Below, piece by piece: positions 29,124 to 35,032 of a stretch of 36,103 bases of DNA (position 1 is its first letter; each line of letters opens with the position of its first letter). The stretch comes from a virus. Both the position numbers and the translations under genes were made by a program. The notes under the pieces are model-generated. The model had not been told where the DNA came from and ran no database searches. It saw only the letters and a list, made by a program, of their open reading frames with translations. The stretch lies in the IMG/VR virus record IMGVR_UViG_3300044712_002700, positions 1 to 36,103 of that record; one strand, written 5' to 3'.

Positions 29124-29915
29124 TCACACCCTCGCCAGCGTCTCGCTCTGTTCCCGGATCAGCCCCGATGCCACAAGGATAGATTCCCGCCACCGGATCC
29201 GGATCTCAACGTGCTTGCTCACCGTCTCAAAGGGATACTCTTCCCCGTGCAACTCACCCTTATCAGTAAGCCGCCAGAGCTGATCCGGGCCGCGATACTG
29301 GAACCGGTGCCACTCAAGGAAGTTGTTAACCTCCCGGGCAGAGTGACCGCAGCGAGCGCCTATCTGCGTGGGGTTGAGCCAGGTGCCGGCCTCTCCATGC
29401 AACAGGGACGGCGTGAGCGCATCGGCATATTCCTTGAGCCCGCATTTCCGGAGAGCTGCGGCCTGCATGATCTGGAGATTGGCGCCGGTCAGCCCGGCTA
29501 TTTCTTTTGCCTTGGAAAGTTCGTGAACGAGATTCATTCGCTCTTCTGCAACCGGCACGATCTCTTTTTTCCGGTACTGCTGGATGAGTTCGGGAACCCA
29601 GCGCTGGAAGCGGAGGATTGCGGCAGCCGCGTCTTTGTTCTTGAGCTTGCCAGTGGTGATCCTTCCGATCAACAGATAGAGGCCGCGTTCATTGACACAA
29701 AAGCCCGATTCAGACGGTGACATTTTGTCACACATCGAGATCCCGCACACAAAACCCCGGAACGCCTCATCATTCCGCATCAGGATTTTGTGAGGGGTTG
29801 TCCGGTCCAGGCCCCACGCTTCTGCGAGATCAACGATCGGGAACCAGGGCTCACCGGCTCGCTCCAAGGTGCGGATCTCCTTACCCTCAAAAAGGGTGGC
29901 GAGGGCTTCGGTCAT
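29124..29915 (-). CDS. Bro-N antirepressor-like protein
   Basis: A 263-residue protein. Residues 8-105 have the Bro-N pattern: EGKEIRTLERAGEPWFPI then VDLAEAWGLDRTTPHKIL, and later GLYLLIGRITTGKLKN with FQRWVPELIQQYR. Bro-N domains bind DNA; in phages they act as antirepressors that switch on lytic growth. The C-terminal 120 residues contain LNPTQIGARCGHSAREVNNF, a likely HTH of the KilA-C or ANT kind. The start at 29915 is set by a 4-bp overlap. This is the best lytic-switch candidate. Confidence 0.75.
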   Translation of the reverse strand: MTEALATLFEGKEIRTLERAGEPWFPIVDLAEAWGLDRTTPHKILMRNDEAFRGFVCGISMCDKMSPSESGFCVNERGLYLLIGRITTGKLKNKDAAAAILRFQRWVPELIQQYRKKEIVPVAEERMNLVHELSKAKEIAGLTGANLQIMQAAALRKCGLKEYADALTPSLLHGEAGTWLNPTQIGARCGHSAREVNNFLEWHRFQYRGPDQLWRLTDKGELHGEEYPFETVSKHVEIRIRWRESILVASGLIREQSETLARV

Positions 29916-30124
29916 GCTCCATACCCCGATGCCCTGACAACCGAGCACTCCAGGAGCGGCCGTGCACCCACAAGATAGCGATCGCGGCACTTCTCGCAGG
30001 CCATGAGCTGATTGCCGGGCTGGAGGTTCTTCCATGTCGGGCCGTTGGCATTTCCCCGGCGGGTGACGTGCTTTTGACGGGCGCGGAATTGCGGGATGGT
30101 GGCGGAAAAAGAGATGTTGCGCAT
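29912..30124 (-). CDS. small CxxC protein
   Basis: A 70-residue protein. It is basic at the front (FRARQKHVTRRGNANGPTW) with CEKCRDRY later and one more cysteine (LLECS). It may be a half zinc ribbon. It begins at the previous stop and ends in a 4-bp overlap with the Bro-N gene. Function unknown. Confidence 0.55.
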   Translation of the reverse strand: MRNISFSATIPQFRARQKHVTRRGNANGPTWKNLQPGNQLMACEKCRDRYLVGARPLLECSVVRASGYGA

Positions 30125-30370
30125 TCAATTTCCCCCGTCCATCTCTGCGAGACAAATGTCTCTCTCGGTTTTTGAACAGTGACCCCCGCACTCTTTGCAG
30201 GTACTAGGGAGATCCTGGTCGGATTCTCCCGCTGGTACAAGTTCGCGCCACACGGCACGATTCCCCTTCTGCGTTGAATCAATGCAGATTTCGCCCGGGT
30301 CAAACTCCGGATCCAGCCCGGTAACCATATGCGGGCCTTTGGGGCAGCCGTTACATTGGAAGGAGATCAT
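30125..30370 (-). CDS. Cys-rich early protein
   Basis: An 81-residue protein with CNGCPKGPH at residues 6-14 and CKECGGHC near 58-65, likely one zinc site, and a final DICLAEMDGG. The start overlaps the preceding stop by one base (TGATG). Function unknown. Confidence 0.6.
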   Translation of the reverse strand: MISFQCNGCPKGPHMVTGLDPEFDPGEICIDSTQKGNRAVWRELVPAGESDQDLPSTCKECGGHCSKTERDICLAEMDGGN

Positions 30371-30534
30371 CAGAGCACCACCGTTATTGATGCCGAAACC
30401 GCCACGATCTGATCCTTTCCGCAGATAATTGGGCCAACCACTGGAGGCGCCGGGTAGAGCTTATATTGGCAGTACTCTTCGCCACGGCACTGATCCCCGC
30501 AGGGATCGAGATACGCGCACTTGTGAGATTGCAT
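30370..30534 (-). CDS. tiny Cys-rich protein
   Basis: A 54-residue protein. The first half has KCAYLDPCGDQCRGEEYC, five to six cysteines in a tight cluster (a CCCH-like or knuckle layout), followed by a beta-type end. It starts directly after the stop of the preceding gene and overlaps the next start by one base, which supports translation. Function unknown. Confidence 0.6.
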   Translation of the reverse strand: MQSHKCAYLDPCGDQCRGEEYCQYKLYPAPPVVGPIICGKDQIVAVSASITVVL

Positions 30535-31017
30535 CTACTGCACCCCCGCAGCCGTGCACAGCTCCGCCGCTGCCTTCTTTGCCGCCACAGTGATCCGCTC
30601 CATCGTCGCCTCGTAACTCTGCCCGTTGGAGTTCCCCCCGAGGCAACCAACGAAGACCTCCCCGGCTACTTTCATGCAGCACTGGAGGATGATCGCCTTT
30701 TCATTCCGGGGCTGTCCTCTGTATCCTCCGGATCCACCCGAAGGATGCAGCGCCTTATACCGGGCCTTGACCCATTCCGGATCGTCCTTTCCCATGTAAC
30801 CAAGGGCAGTTGTGACGCCGGGCTTTCCCGTTTCCCCGGAGAACTTACGATAGTATCCGGGTTTCAGCTTGGCGAACTTCTCATCCAGGTATCCGGGCGC
30901 CCATACGATGGGGTGAATGATACCCTGCTCGTCAGACACCGTCGCTTTGCGGCCCGGGGCATCTACGGTTTCAACGACACCGAGGATGTTCCAGAACTCT
31001 GCGGGTGTGTTGGTCAT
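30535..31017 (-). CDS. early protein, possible single-strand DNA binding
   Basis: A 160-residue protein. Residues 8-60 are beta-like (FWNILGVVETVDAPGRKATV, then EQGIIHPIVWAPGYLDEKFA and KLKPGYYRKFSGETGKPG) as in an OB-fold. The middle is Gly/Arg-rich and the end helical (TMERITVAAKKAAAELCTA). It lies directly after the Gp157-like gene, and in many phages such a pair belongs to the recombination or replication set. The function is inferred from this and the fold pattern; it is not firm. Confidence 0.5.
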   Translation of the reverse strand: MTNTPAEFWNILGVVETVDAPGRKATVSDEQGIIHPIVWAPGYLDEKFAKLKPGYYRKFSGETGKPGVTTALGYMGKDDPEWVKARYKALHPSGGSGGYRGQPRNEKAIILQCCMKVAGEVFVGCLGGNSNGQSYEATMERITVAAKKAAAELCTAAGVQ

Positions 31018-31472
31018 GGTTTCCGCACCACCGAATACGAGAGCGATTCCTTTTCCGTTACCTCGATAACACCGGGGGCCGCTTCGAGTTTGACCTTCTT
31101 TACCAGCTTATCCACGAGAGTGAGGTTGATCTTCTCCCCAACGTGTCCGAGCCGTTCAGCGAGATCCTTGCGTTCAACATCGCAGGCCATCTGGTACTCG
31201 TCCGGGAAGACCTCGCGGAATTTTTCGATGTTCAGCGTGCGGGACTTGCGGACGGAGCGCTCAACATTGAGCCTAAGATTGTCCTCTTCCATCACGTTGT
31301 TCTTGATGGCGTAGTCCATGGCCTCCTGCTTTTCCTGCGTGAGCTTGGCGATCCGTTCCTGGAGCTCCGCGATCTCAAGGTCCGCCATGCGAACGATGTA
31401 GAGCGGGTTCAGGATGACAACCGGCGGGAGCGGGTCTGCGTTGAGGCTCGCCTTTTCTGCTCTGGCGTCCAT
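31014..31472 (-). CDS. Gp157-like coiled-coil protein
   Basis: A 152-residue protein. A central coiled coil (EIAELQERIAKLTQEKQEAM) is followed by a set of charged helices and a strand (SRTLNIEKFREVFPDEY, then LVDKLVKKVKLEAAPGVI). This layout, coil then a short globular end with (K/N)xxxFxxxFPxxY, resembles siphovirus Gp157 proteins linked to resistance to host nucleases. The start at 31472 overlaps the previous stop by one base. Moderate confidence, no active site expected. Confidence 0.55.
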   Translation of the reverse strand: MDARAEKASLNADPLPPVVILNPLYIVRMADLEIAELQERIAKLTQEKQEAMDYAIKNNVMEEDNLRLNVERSVRKSRTLNIEKFREVFPDEYQMACDVERKDLAERLGHVGEKINLTLVDKLVKKVKLEAAPGVIEVTEKESLSYSVVRKP

Positions 31473-31666
31473 CAGCAATACACCCCATTGCACGCTCTTT
31501 GGAGTTTATTGAGTTCGAGCATGAAATCACAGGCATCTTTTTGTGTCTCTGCGACTGCTACCAGCGATCCATCAGGGCGGATCACACTATTTGGACGGTG
31601 CCCTCCTTTTGTTGTTTGAAGAGCAAAGCGATATAGGGCTCCGACCTCGATTTTACGGCCGCTCAT
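31472..31666 (-). CDS. small early protein
   Basis: A 64-residue protein. It has a beta start (GRKIEVGALYRFALQTTKGG) and a helical end with a Cys pair (DACDFMLELNKLQRACN). The ATG at 31666 sits in a 4-bp overlap with the previous gene, which decides the start over 31756. Function unknown. Confidence 0.6.
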   Translation of the reverse strand: MSGRKIEVGALYRFALQTTKGGHRPNSVIRPDGSLVAVAETQKDACDFMLELNKLQRACNGVYC

Positions 31667-31836
31667 CGCTGCACCCCCGCTTTTCCCTGAGGGAATGCCT
31701 TCATATATCCCTCGATATATCCGGCAGCAGCGGCGATCGTTTCGTCGATATCGCACTCTTCCGATACTGGATAACCACTCTCTCGAAGAAGCCGATGGAT
31801 TCTTGCGATCCTGTCGATCGATGCAGAAGATAACAT
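31663..31836 (-). CDS. small early protein, 57 residues
   Basis: A 57-residue protein with SIDRIARIHRLLRESGYP then EECDIDETIAAAAGYIEGYM, wholly helical and acidic. A strong GGAGGGC ribosome site lies 7 nt upstream and it ends in a 4-bp overlap with the next gene. No family recognised. Confidence 0.6.
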   Translation of the reverse strand: MLSSASIDRIARIHRLLRESGYPVSEECDIDETIAAAAGYIEGYMKAFPQGKAGVQR

Positions 31837-31837
31837 C

Positions 31838-32071
31838 TCATTGCCCTCCTGCCGTTACCGGCTCCTCAATAATGCGGCGATCGATCGGCTCTGCGGTCCG
31901 GAATGCCCGGGACGCTTCGTTGACCATCTCCTCAGTTATGATGACCGGGCGCTGGTCGGGGGTTGCAGGCAGGTTCATATGCAACCGGATAGCGTCATGG
32001 TCTGACAGGTTCTTCCGGCAGGTGCACCCTTTGCAGCCGTTGCGCTGGCATCCCGTGGTGGTTTGGGTCAT
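31838..32071 (-). CDS. small Cys-rich early protein
   Basis: A 77-residue protein whose start is CQRNGCKGCTCRK, four cysteines in a short cluster, followed by a His/Arg helix and an acidic, Thr/Glu-rich end. The start overlaps the stop of the 57-residue gene at 32068 by 4 bp. Function unknown. Confidence 0.55.
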   Translation of the reverse strand: MTQTTTGCQRNGCKGCTCRKNLSDHDAIRLHMNLPATPDQRPVIITEEMVNEASRAFRTAEPIDRRIIEEPVTAGGQ

Positions 32072-32241
32072 GGCTCGCTCCCTGCCGGGAAATGTTTATT
32101 GAGCAGATCCCGAAGCGCGATCAGTTCACGGGGATTTAGGCGTAATGTTGTCTCACAAGCCCCATTTTTCGGGTTTGTAAAATCAATATCTGCGTAACCG
32201 TCCTGCCGGTTCATCTCTATGGATGGTGTCATGTCGGTCAT
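32068..32241 (-). CDS. small early protein, 57 residues
   Basis: A 57-residue protein with MNRQDGYADIDFTNPKNG then LRLNPRELIALRDLLNKHFP. The layout, a short beta front and a helical end, resembles small regulators or inhibitors, but no family was matched. It is joined to both neighbours by 4-bp ATGA overlaps, which makes it very likely real. Confidence 0.6.
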   Translation of the reverse strand: MTDMTPSIEMNRQDGYADIDFTNPKNGACETTLRLNPRELIALRDLLNKHFPAGSEP

Positions 32242-32429
32242 GAGCCATCACCCAAAAGTTGCTCTTTAAGGAGAACGAGAACGGGCTCCAACGGGATTGC
32301 AATATCGCAATCAGAGTCTTGTATTTTGACGTAAAACGCGCCTTCATCAAGGGTTATGGAGCCGGGGCGGGGAATGAAATCCTCATTGCCTTTTGCGGTC
32401 CTGATGACGACTTCTTTTACGGAAGTCAT
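32238..32429 (-). CDS. small early protein
   Basis: A 63-residue acidic, beta-type protein (SVKEVVIRTAKGNEDFI, then GAFYVKIQDSDCDIAIPL, then VLVLLKEQLL). It overlaps both neighbouring genes by 4 bp. Function unknown. Confidence 0.6.
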   Translation of the reverse strand: MTSVKEVVIRTAKGNEDFIPRPGSITLDEGAFYVKIQDSDCDIAIPLEPVLVLLKEQLLGDGS

Positions 32430-32893
32430 GCCACAACCCCCGTGTATGAGGCGATCTTATTCAACGTGCAGAATGCCTCGGTAGTTTTCCCGTTCCGGAT
32501 CATCTGCTTGGCCTCCAGAGACAGGGCGCGGATCTTTTGCAGGGCTGCCCGGGGGTCCTTGGTTGCGAGCAGGGCATTGTTCATGAACTCGCTGTCGATA
32601 ACTGGCGCGGGCTGCTTTGGGGTGTTGAAATCCCACCCCCATATCACGGAGCCGTCGGCGGTCCTGACCATCACCATACGGAACCGGTGCCCGCGCTCAT
32701 CGCAGGGATCGCAGGGGCCGGGCTGCGTGCACATGTACCCGTTCTGGCTGATGCAGCCGCAGTATCGGTGCGGGCAAACCTTTTTCTTGTCTTGTTCAGA
32801 AACTACTGTACCGGTAGTTCCCTCGATCCCGATGCTTGCACGGCCCGGGTTGAGGCTACCATTCTCACTGTTTTTTGCTGCTGTTGCTTGCAT
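32426..32893 (-). CDS. Cys-rich early protein
   Basis: A 155-residue protein. It has CPHRYCGCISQNGYMC then PGPCDPCDERGH, about seven cysteines that look like a zinc-binding module, followed by VMVRTADGSVIWGWDFN and a helical end (SLEAKQMIRNGKTTEAF). The start is uncertain: ATG 32893 is chosen, but ATG at 32917 or 32956 is possible, with different overlaps with the previous gene. Function unknown. Confidence 0.55.
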   Translation of the reverse strand: MQATAAKNSENGSLNPGRASIGIEGTTGTVVSEQDKKKVCPHRYCGCISQNGYMCTQPGPCDPCDERGHRFRMVMVRTADGSVIWGWDFNTPKQPAPVIDSEFMNNALLATKDPRAALQKIRALSLEAKQMIRNGKTTEAFCTLNKIASYTGVVA

Positions 32894-33065
32894 GATTCTG
32901 ACCACTTCCTTGTTCATCGACGATCTTATACTTCCCATCCTCGACCATCCGGTCAATCATTCCCGGCGATAACGGCTCGAACTGCGCTTTCAGGTCCGTG
33001 TAAATCTTCGGTGTGATTTCCAGTGATGGGGCTTGGTGGGGCTGATGGGTTGCTGCGGAGGGCAT
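32865..33065 (-). CDS. small early protein
   Basis: A 66-residue protein, ITPKIYTDLKAQFEPLSPGM then MIDRMVEDGKYKIVDE. The first 12 residues are His/Pro-rich. No domain recognised. It starts 4 bp after the RHH gene stop and overlaps the next gene. It is the second gene of the early operon. Confidence 0.55.
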   Translation of the reverse strand: MPSAATHQPHQAPSLEITPKIYTDLKAQFEPLSPGMIDRMVEDGKYKIVDEQGSGQNHASNSSKKQ

Positions 33066-33069
33066 GAGA

Positions 33070-33288
33070 TCATCCGTTCCCCGTTACGGTGGTCTCGACA
33101 CGCGCGACAGTCGTATTGCGGTTCATTAGTCCCTCGCGGGCTGCAACGGTGCGGATCCCCTCTTTTACAAAATCCGTTCCGCGATAGCCGCGTTTATAGA
33201 GCTCAACAAGTTCGTCCTGGAGCTCAATCGGGACACGGCCCCCAACGAAGTTGAGGCACCGTTCATCCAACGTAGTCTTTCCAGTCAT
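33070..33288 (-). CDS. RHH regulator, first gene of the early operon
   Basis: A 72-residue protein fitting a ribbon-helix-helix unit: strand GGRVPIELQ, helix DELVELYKRGY, turn, helix RGTDFVKEGIRTVAARE. RHH dimers bind short palindromes. A start at 33288 (ATG) is preferred; TTG or GTG starts exist at 33309 and 33300. It faces the divergent promoter region next to a plus-strand RHH gene, so it may repress its own promoter and that of the opposite gene. It would set early transcription. Confidence 0.6.
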   Translation of the reverse strand: MTGKTTLDERCLNFVGGRVPIELQDELVELYKRGYRGTDFVKEGIRTVAAREGLMNRNTTVARVETTVTGNG

Positions 33289-33420
33289 GGGTTTTACCAC
33301 GTTTAACAATACGCACCACTTGTATAAAAAAGTTTCTACAAACTATATTCAATGTTTAACTTATATAAAACAAGGTATTTTAAAATACTACGAGAACGAT
33401 CATTATATCGGTGGTCAGGA
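33289..33420. promoter_or_regulatory. divergent AT-rich promoter region
   Basis: The 132 bases between the two RHH genes are AT-rich and hold TATA elements on both strands. Leftward, ACTTTTTTATACAAG (about 33333-33319) lies 35-40 bp before 33288. Rightward, ACTTATATAAAAC (about 33358-33370) lies about 55 bp before 33421, with TTTTAAAATAC at 33375-33386. GTTTAAC occurs twice (33301 and 33354). This is a likely early/lysogeny switch region. Confidence 0.55.
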
Positions 33421-33672
33421 ATGGCAAAAGAGGAGTTGATATTCAACGGGGTTAAACTCCCGGCAAGCTGGGATGAGAAGATTAAGGCCGAGGCGGACCG
33501 GAGAGGCGTCGATAAATCCGCTATCCTGAAAGAAGCGATTAAAGGATTTCTCGATCAATTGGAGAACCCCGAGGCGCTAAAGGAACAGATACGGCAGGCA
33601 TTACGGGATGACCCGGCACTCGTTGCTGAAGCAATCCAGGTCTATTCACTCCGTAAACTTCAGAACCAGTAA
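33421..33672 (+). CDS. RHH regulator (plus strand)
   Basis: An 83-residue protein with an RHH-type front: GVKLPASWDEKIKAEADRRG then VDKSAILKEAIKGFLDQLE, a CopG-like arrangement of helices. It ends with a charged helix (IRQALRDDPALVAEAIQVYS). The ATG at 33421 is chosen over an ATG at 33352 because the longer version would begin inside the promoter region. It is one of only two plus-strand genes and faces the early operon, so it may be the lysogenic repressor. Confidence 0.7.
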   Translation: MAKEELIFNGVKLPASWDEKIKAEADRRGVDKSAILKEAIKGFLDQLENPEALKEQIRQALRDDPALVAEAIQVYSLRKLQNQ

Positions 33673-34002
33673 TCCGTTCGGCAAACTCTTCCTCAGAGAA
33701 TACCTCTTTTAATGACTTTTGAATAAGATTGTAGTATTTTTTATCCGTTTTTATCCCCCCATACAGTTTCATTTTCTGAAACATATACGCACATTAATTA
33801 TTATGGTGCACCTTATGCGCCGTGAAAGTGCATGTGGTTTACGATCCAGCATAAACATTTCGCTTTTATCGTCGTAGAACCTGCGGGTTCATTCATATAA
33901 CCAAGCGGTTAAAGGTATTTCACCCTCGTCATATTTGGTTGCTCTCTAGTACTACTCTCGTGCCACATCCCGCTAAATTCGGGTTGCTCTCACGTTGTAC
34001 TC
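33673..34002. other. 330-bp intergenic region with paired palindromes
   Basis: No convincing gene. A minus-strand ORF 33784-33539 runs far into the RHH gene and is not accepted. AACC-TGCG-GGTT (33878-33889) and AACC-AAGC-GGTT (33899-33910) are two copies of a palindrome, centres 21 bp apart, i.e. two helix turns. GGTTGCTCTC occurs at 33937-33946 and 33982-33991. A weak TATA-like CTAAATTC is about 25 bp before the ATG at 34003. This looks like an operator region for the RHH gene. Confidence 0.55.
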
Positions 34003-34248
34003 ATGACTCCAGCAAAACGGCACGTTAAACGGACGACTGGTTATAAAATGCCTCCTGACATTGAGATCGAAATGAACGCCCTGGTTGATTCCGGGGAGTT
34101 CGCCAACCGCGCTGATATCCACACGGCGGCCCTCCGATTCTGGCTCACTCATCGCAGGTTCGATGTGGGAACGGCGGTCCGTGAATACCTGAATACAGAA
34201 GAGGGGCGCGGGCTGATAAGAGAGGCTATGAAGAAAAAGAGGGGTTAG
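34003..34248 (+). CDS. RHH regulator (plus strand, second)
   Basis: An 81-residue protein. RTTGYKMPPDIEIEMNALVD then SGEFANRADIHTAALRFWLT fits a ParD/CopG-like RHH, with a basic C-terminal tail. It starts near the twin palindromes at 33878-33910, which could be its own operators. Its 3' end overlaps the lipoprotein stop by 4 bp on the opposite strand (convergent). No toxin gene lies next to it, so it is probably a free regulator. Confidence 0.7.
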   Translation: MTPAKRHVKRTTGYKMPPDIEIEMNALVDSGEFANRADIHTAALRFWLTHRRFDVGTAVREYLNTEEGRGLIREAMKKKRG

Positions 34249-34979
34249 GGTGAGGATATAGTGACCCTCCACGGTCCGCTTGCCGTTACATCAAGGTAAT
34301 ACTTACCCGGACCCAACCTCTGCGATTTTTTACCAGCATAAGAACCGATCTCGTTTGCCAGCAGATCGATGTGGCCCCCGTTGCTGTCATCTAACCACAC
34401 GGCAAAGTTGCGCTCACCGGAATATGTCATTGAGAATATCCGAATGCCGTTTCCGGTAGTTGTGAATGATTGGACATCGTCCCCATTTCCAGAGATGGTT
34501 ATTGATCCTGACGCTTGTGAGGATGATGCCGGTCCTTCCGTCATGATTTCTCCGGTGAAGGGTGAGTACTTCAACGATGGGAATTGATCCCAGTAAATGA
34601 TCCTCTTGTCGGGAAGGTAAACCCATGTTATGCTTTTCCCCGTTTCGGCCGCGGTCAGATCATAGATATTATTCCCCTGGTTCGTCCACGTTCCGGAAAT
34701 GGTTGTTAAACCGCCGGACTCTGTAAGGAAGCTAATAGAGAAAGAGCGATCCAATCCGAATTTTATCCTTGCATCAGATCCCTCATCGTAATATCTCCAT
34801 GTACCTATAATCGGGTCTTGTGAGGTTGTCGGGGTTGGGGTGACTGTCACAGTTACATAGACTATTTGAGGAGTCGGAGTTGTTACCGGGGCGGGCTGTG
34901 TTGCAGAACTGGTGCACCCGGATACAATGATAGCAATGATGCACAGAAAAAGAAGAGTTATACCAATACGCTTTTGCAT
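34245..34979 (-). CDS. surface lipoprotein with two beta domains
   Basis: A 244-residue protein. A signal with lipobox (LLFLCIIAIIVSGC, cysteine at 22) is followed by a Thr/Pro linker (VTTPTPQIVYVTVTVTPTPT) of the kind frequent in Methanomicrobiales surface proteins. Residues 58-150 look lipocalin-like (IGTWRYYDEG ... ISGTWTNQGNNIYDL ... WVYLPDKRIIYWD). Residues 160-244 form a second beta domain ending KYYLDVTASGPWRVTI. Located next to the integrase and outside the virion operon, it could be a lysogen-expressed surface protein, for example for exclusion of other viruses. TATA-like AATATAATC lies just upstream. Confidence 0.75.
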   Translation of the reverse strand: MQKRIGITLLFLCIIAIIVSGCTSSATQPAPVTTPTPQIVYVTVTVTPTPTTSQDPIIGTWRYYDEGSDARIKFGLDRSFSISFLTESGGLTTISGTWTNQGNNIYDLTAAETGKSITWVYLPDKRIIYWDQFPSLKYSPFTGEIMTEGPASSSQASGSITISGNGDDVQSFTTTGNGIRIFSMTYSGERNFAVWLDDSNGGHIDLLANEIGSYAGKKSQRLGPGKYYLDVTASGPWRVTISSP

Positions 34980-35032
34980 ATTTTATCGATTATATTCCGG
35001 CACCATAATCATTTTGATTTGTTCCCGCACGA

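Noticed and set aside
33539-33784. Minus-strand ORF of 81 codons opposite the RHH gene
   Set aside because: Its last 130 bases lie antisense to a well-supported RHH gene and the C-terminal sequence is Pro/Arg-rich, typical of a shadow frame. The first 40 codons are outside the RHH gene and less easily dismissed, but there is no ribosome site or family.
33838-33900. Plus-strand micro-ORF of about 24 codons beginning near 33803
   Set aside because: It has no ribosome site, no family-like features and runs into the paired palindromes, so it is more likely part of the regulatory region.
33876-33920. Possible tRNA fragment (GCGGGTTCATTC followed by CCAAGCGGTTAAAGG)
   Set aside because: The T-arm-like and D-arm-like parts are in reversed order and no acceptor or anticodon stem is present. 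The two paired palindromes explain the similarity better.
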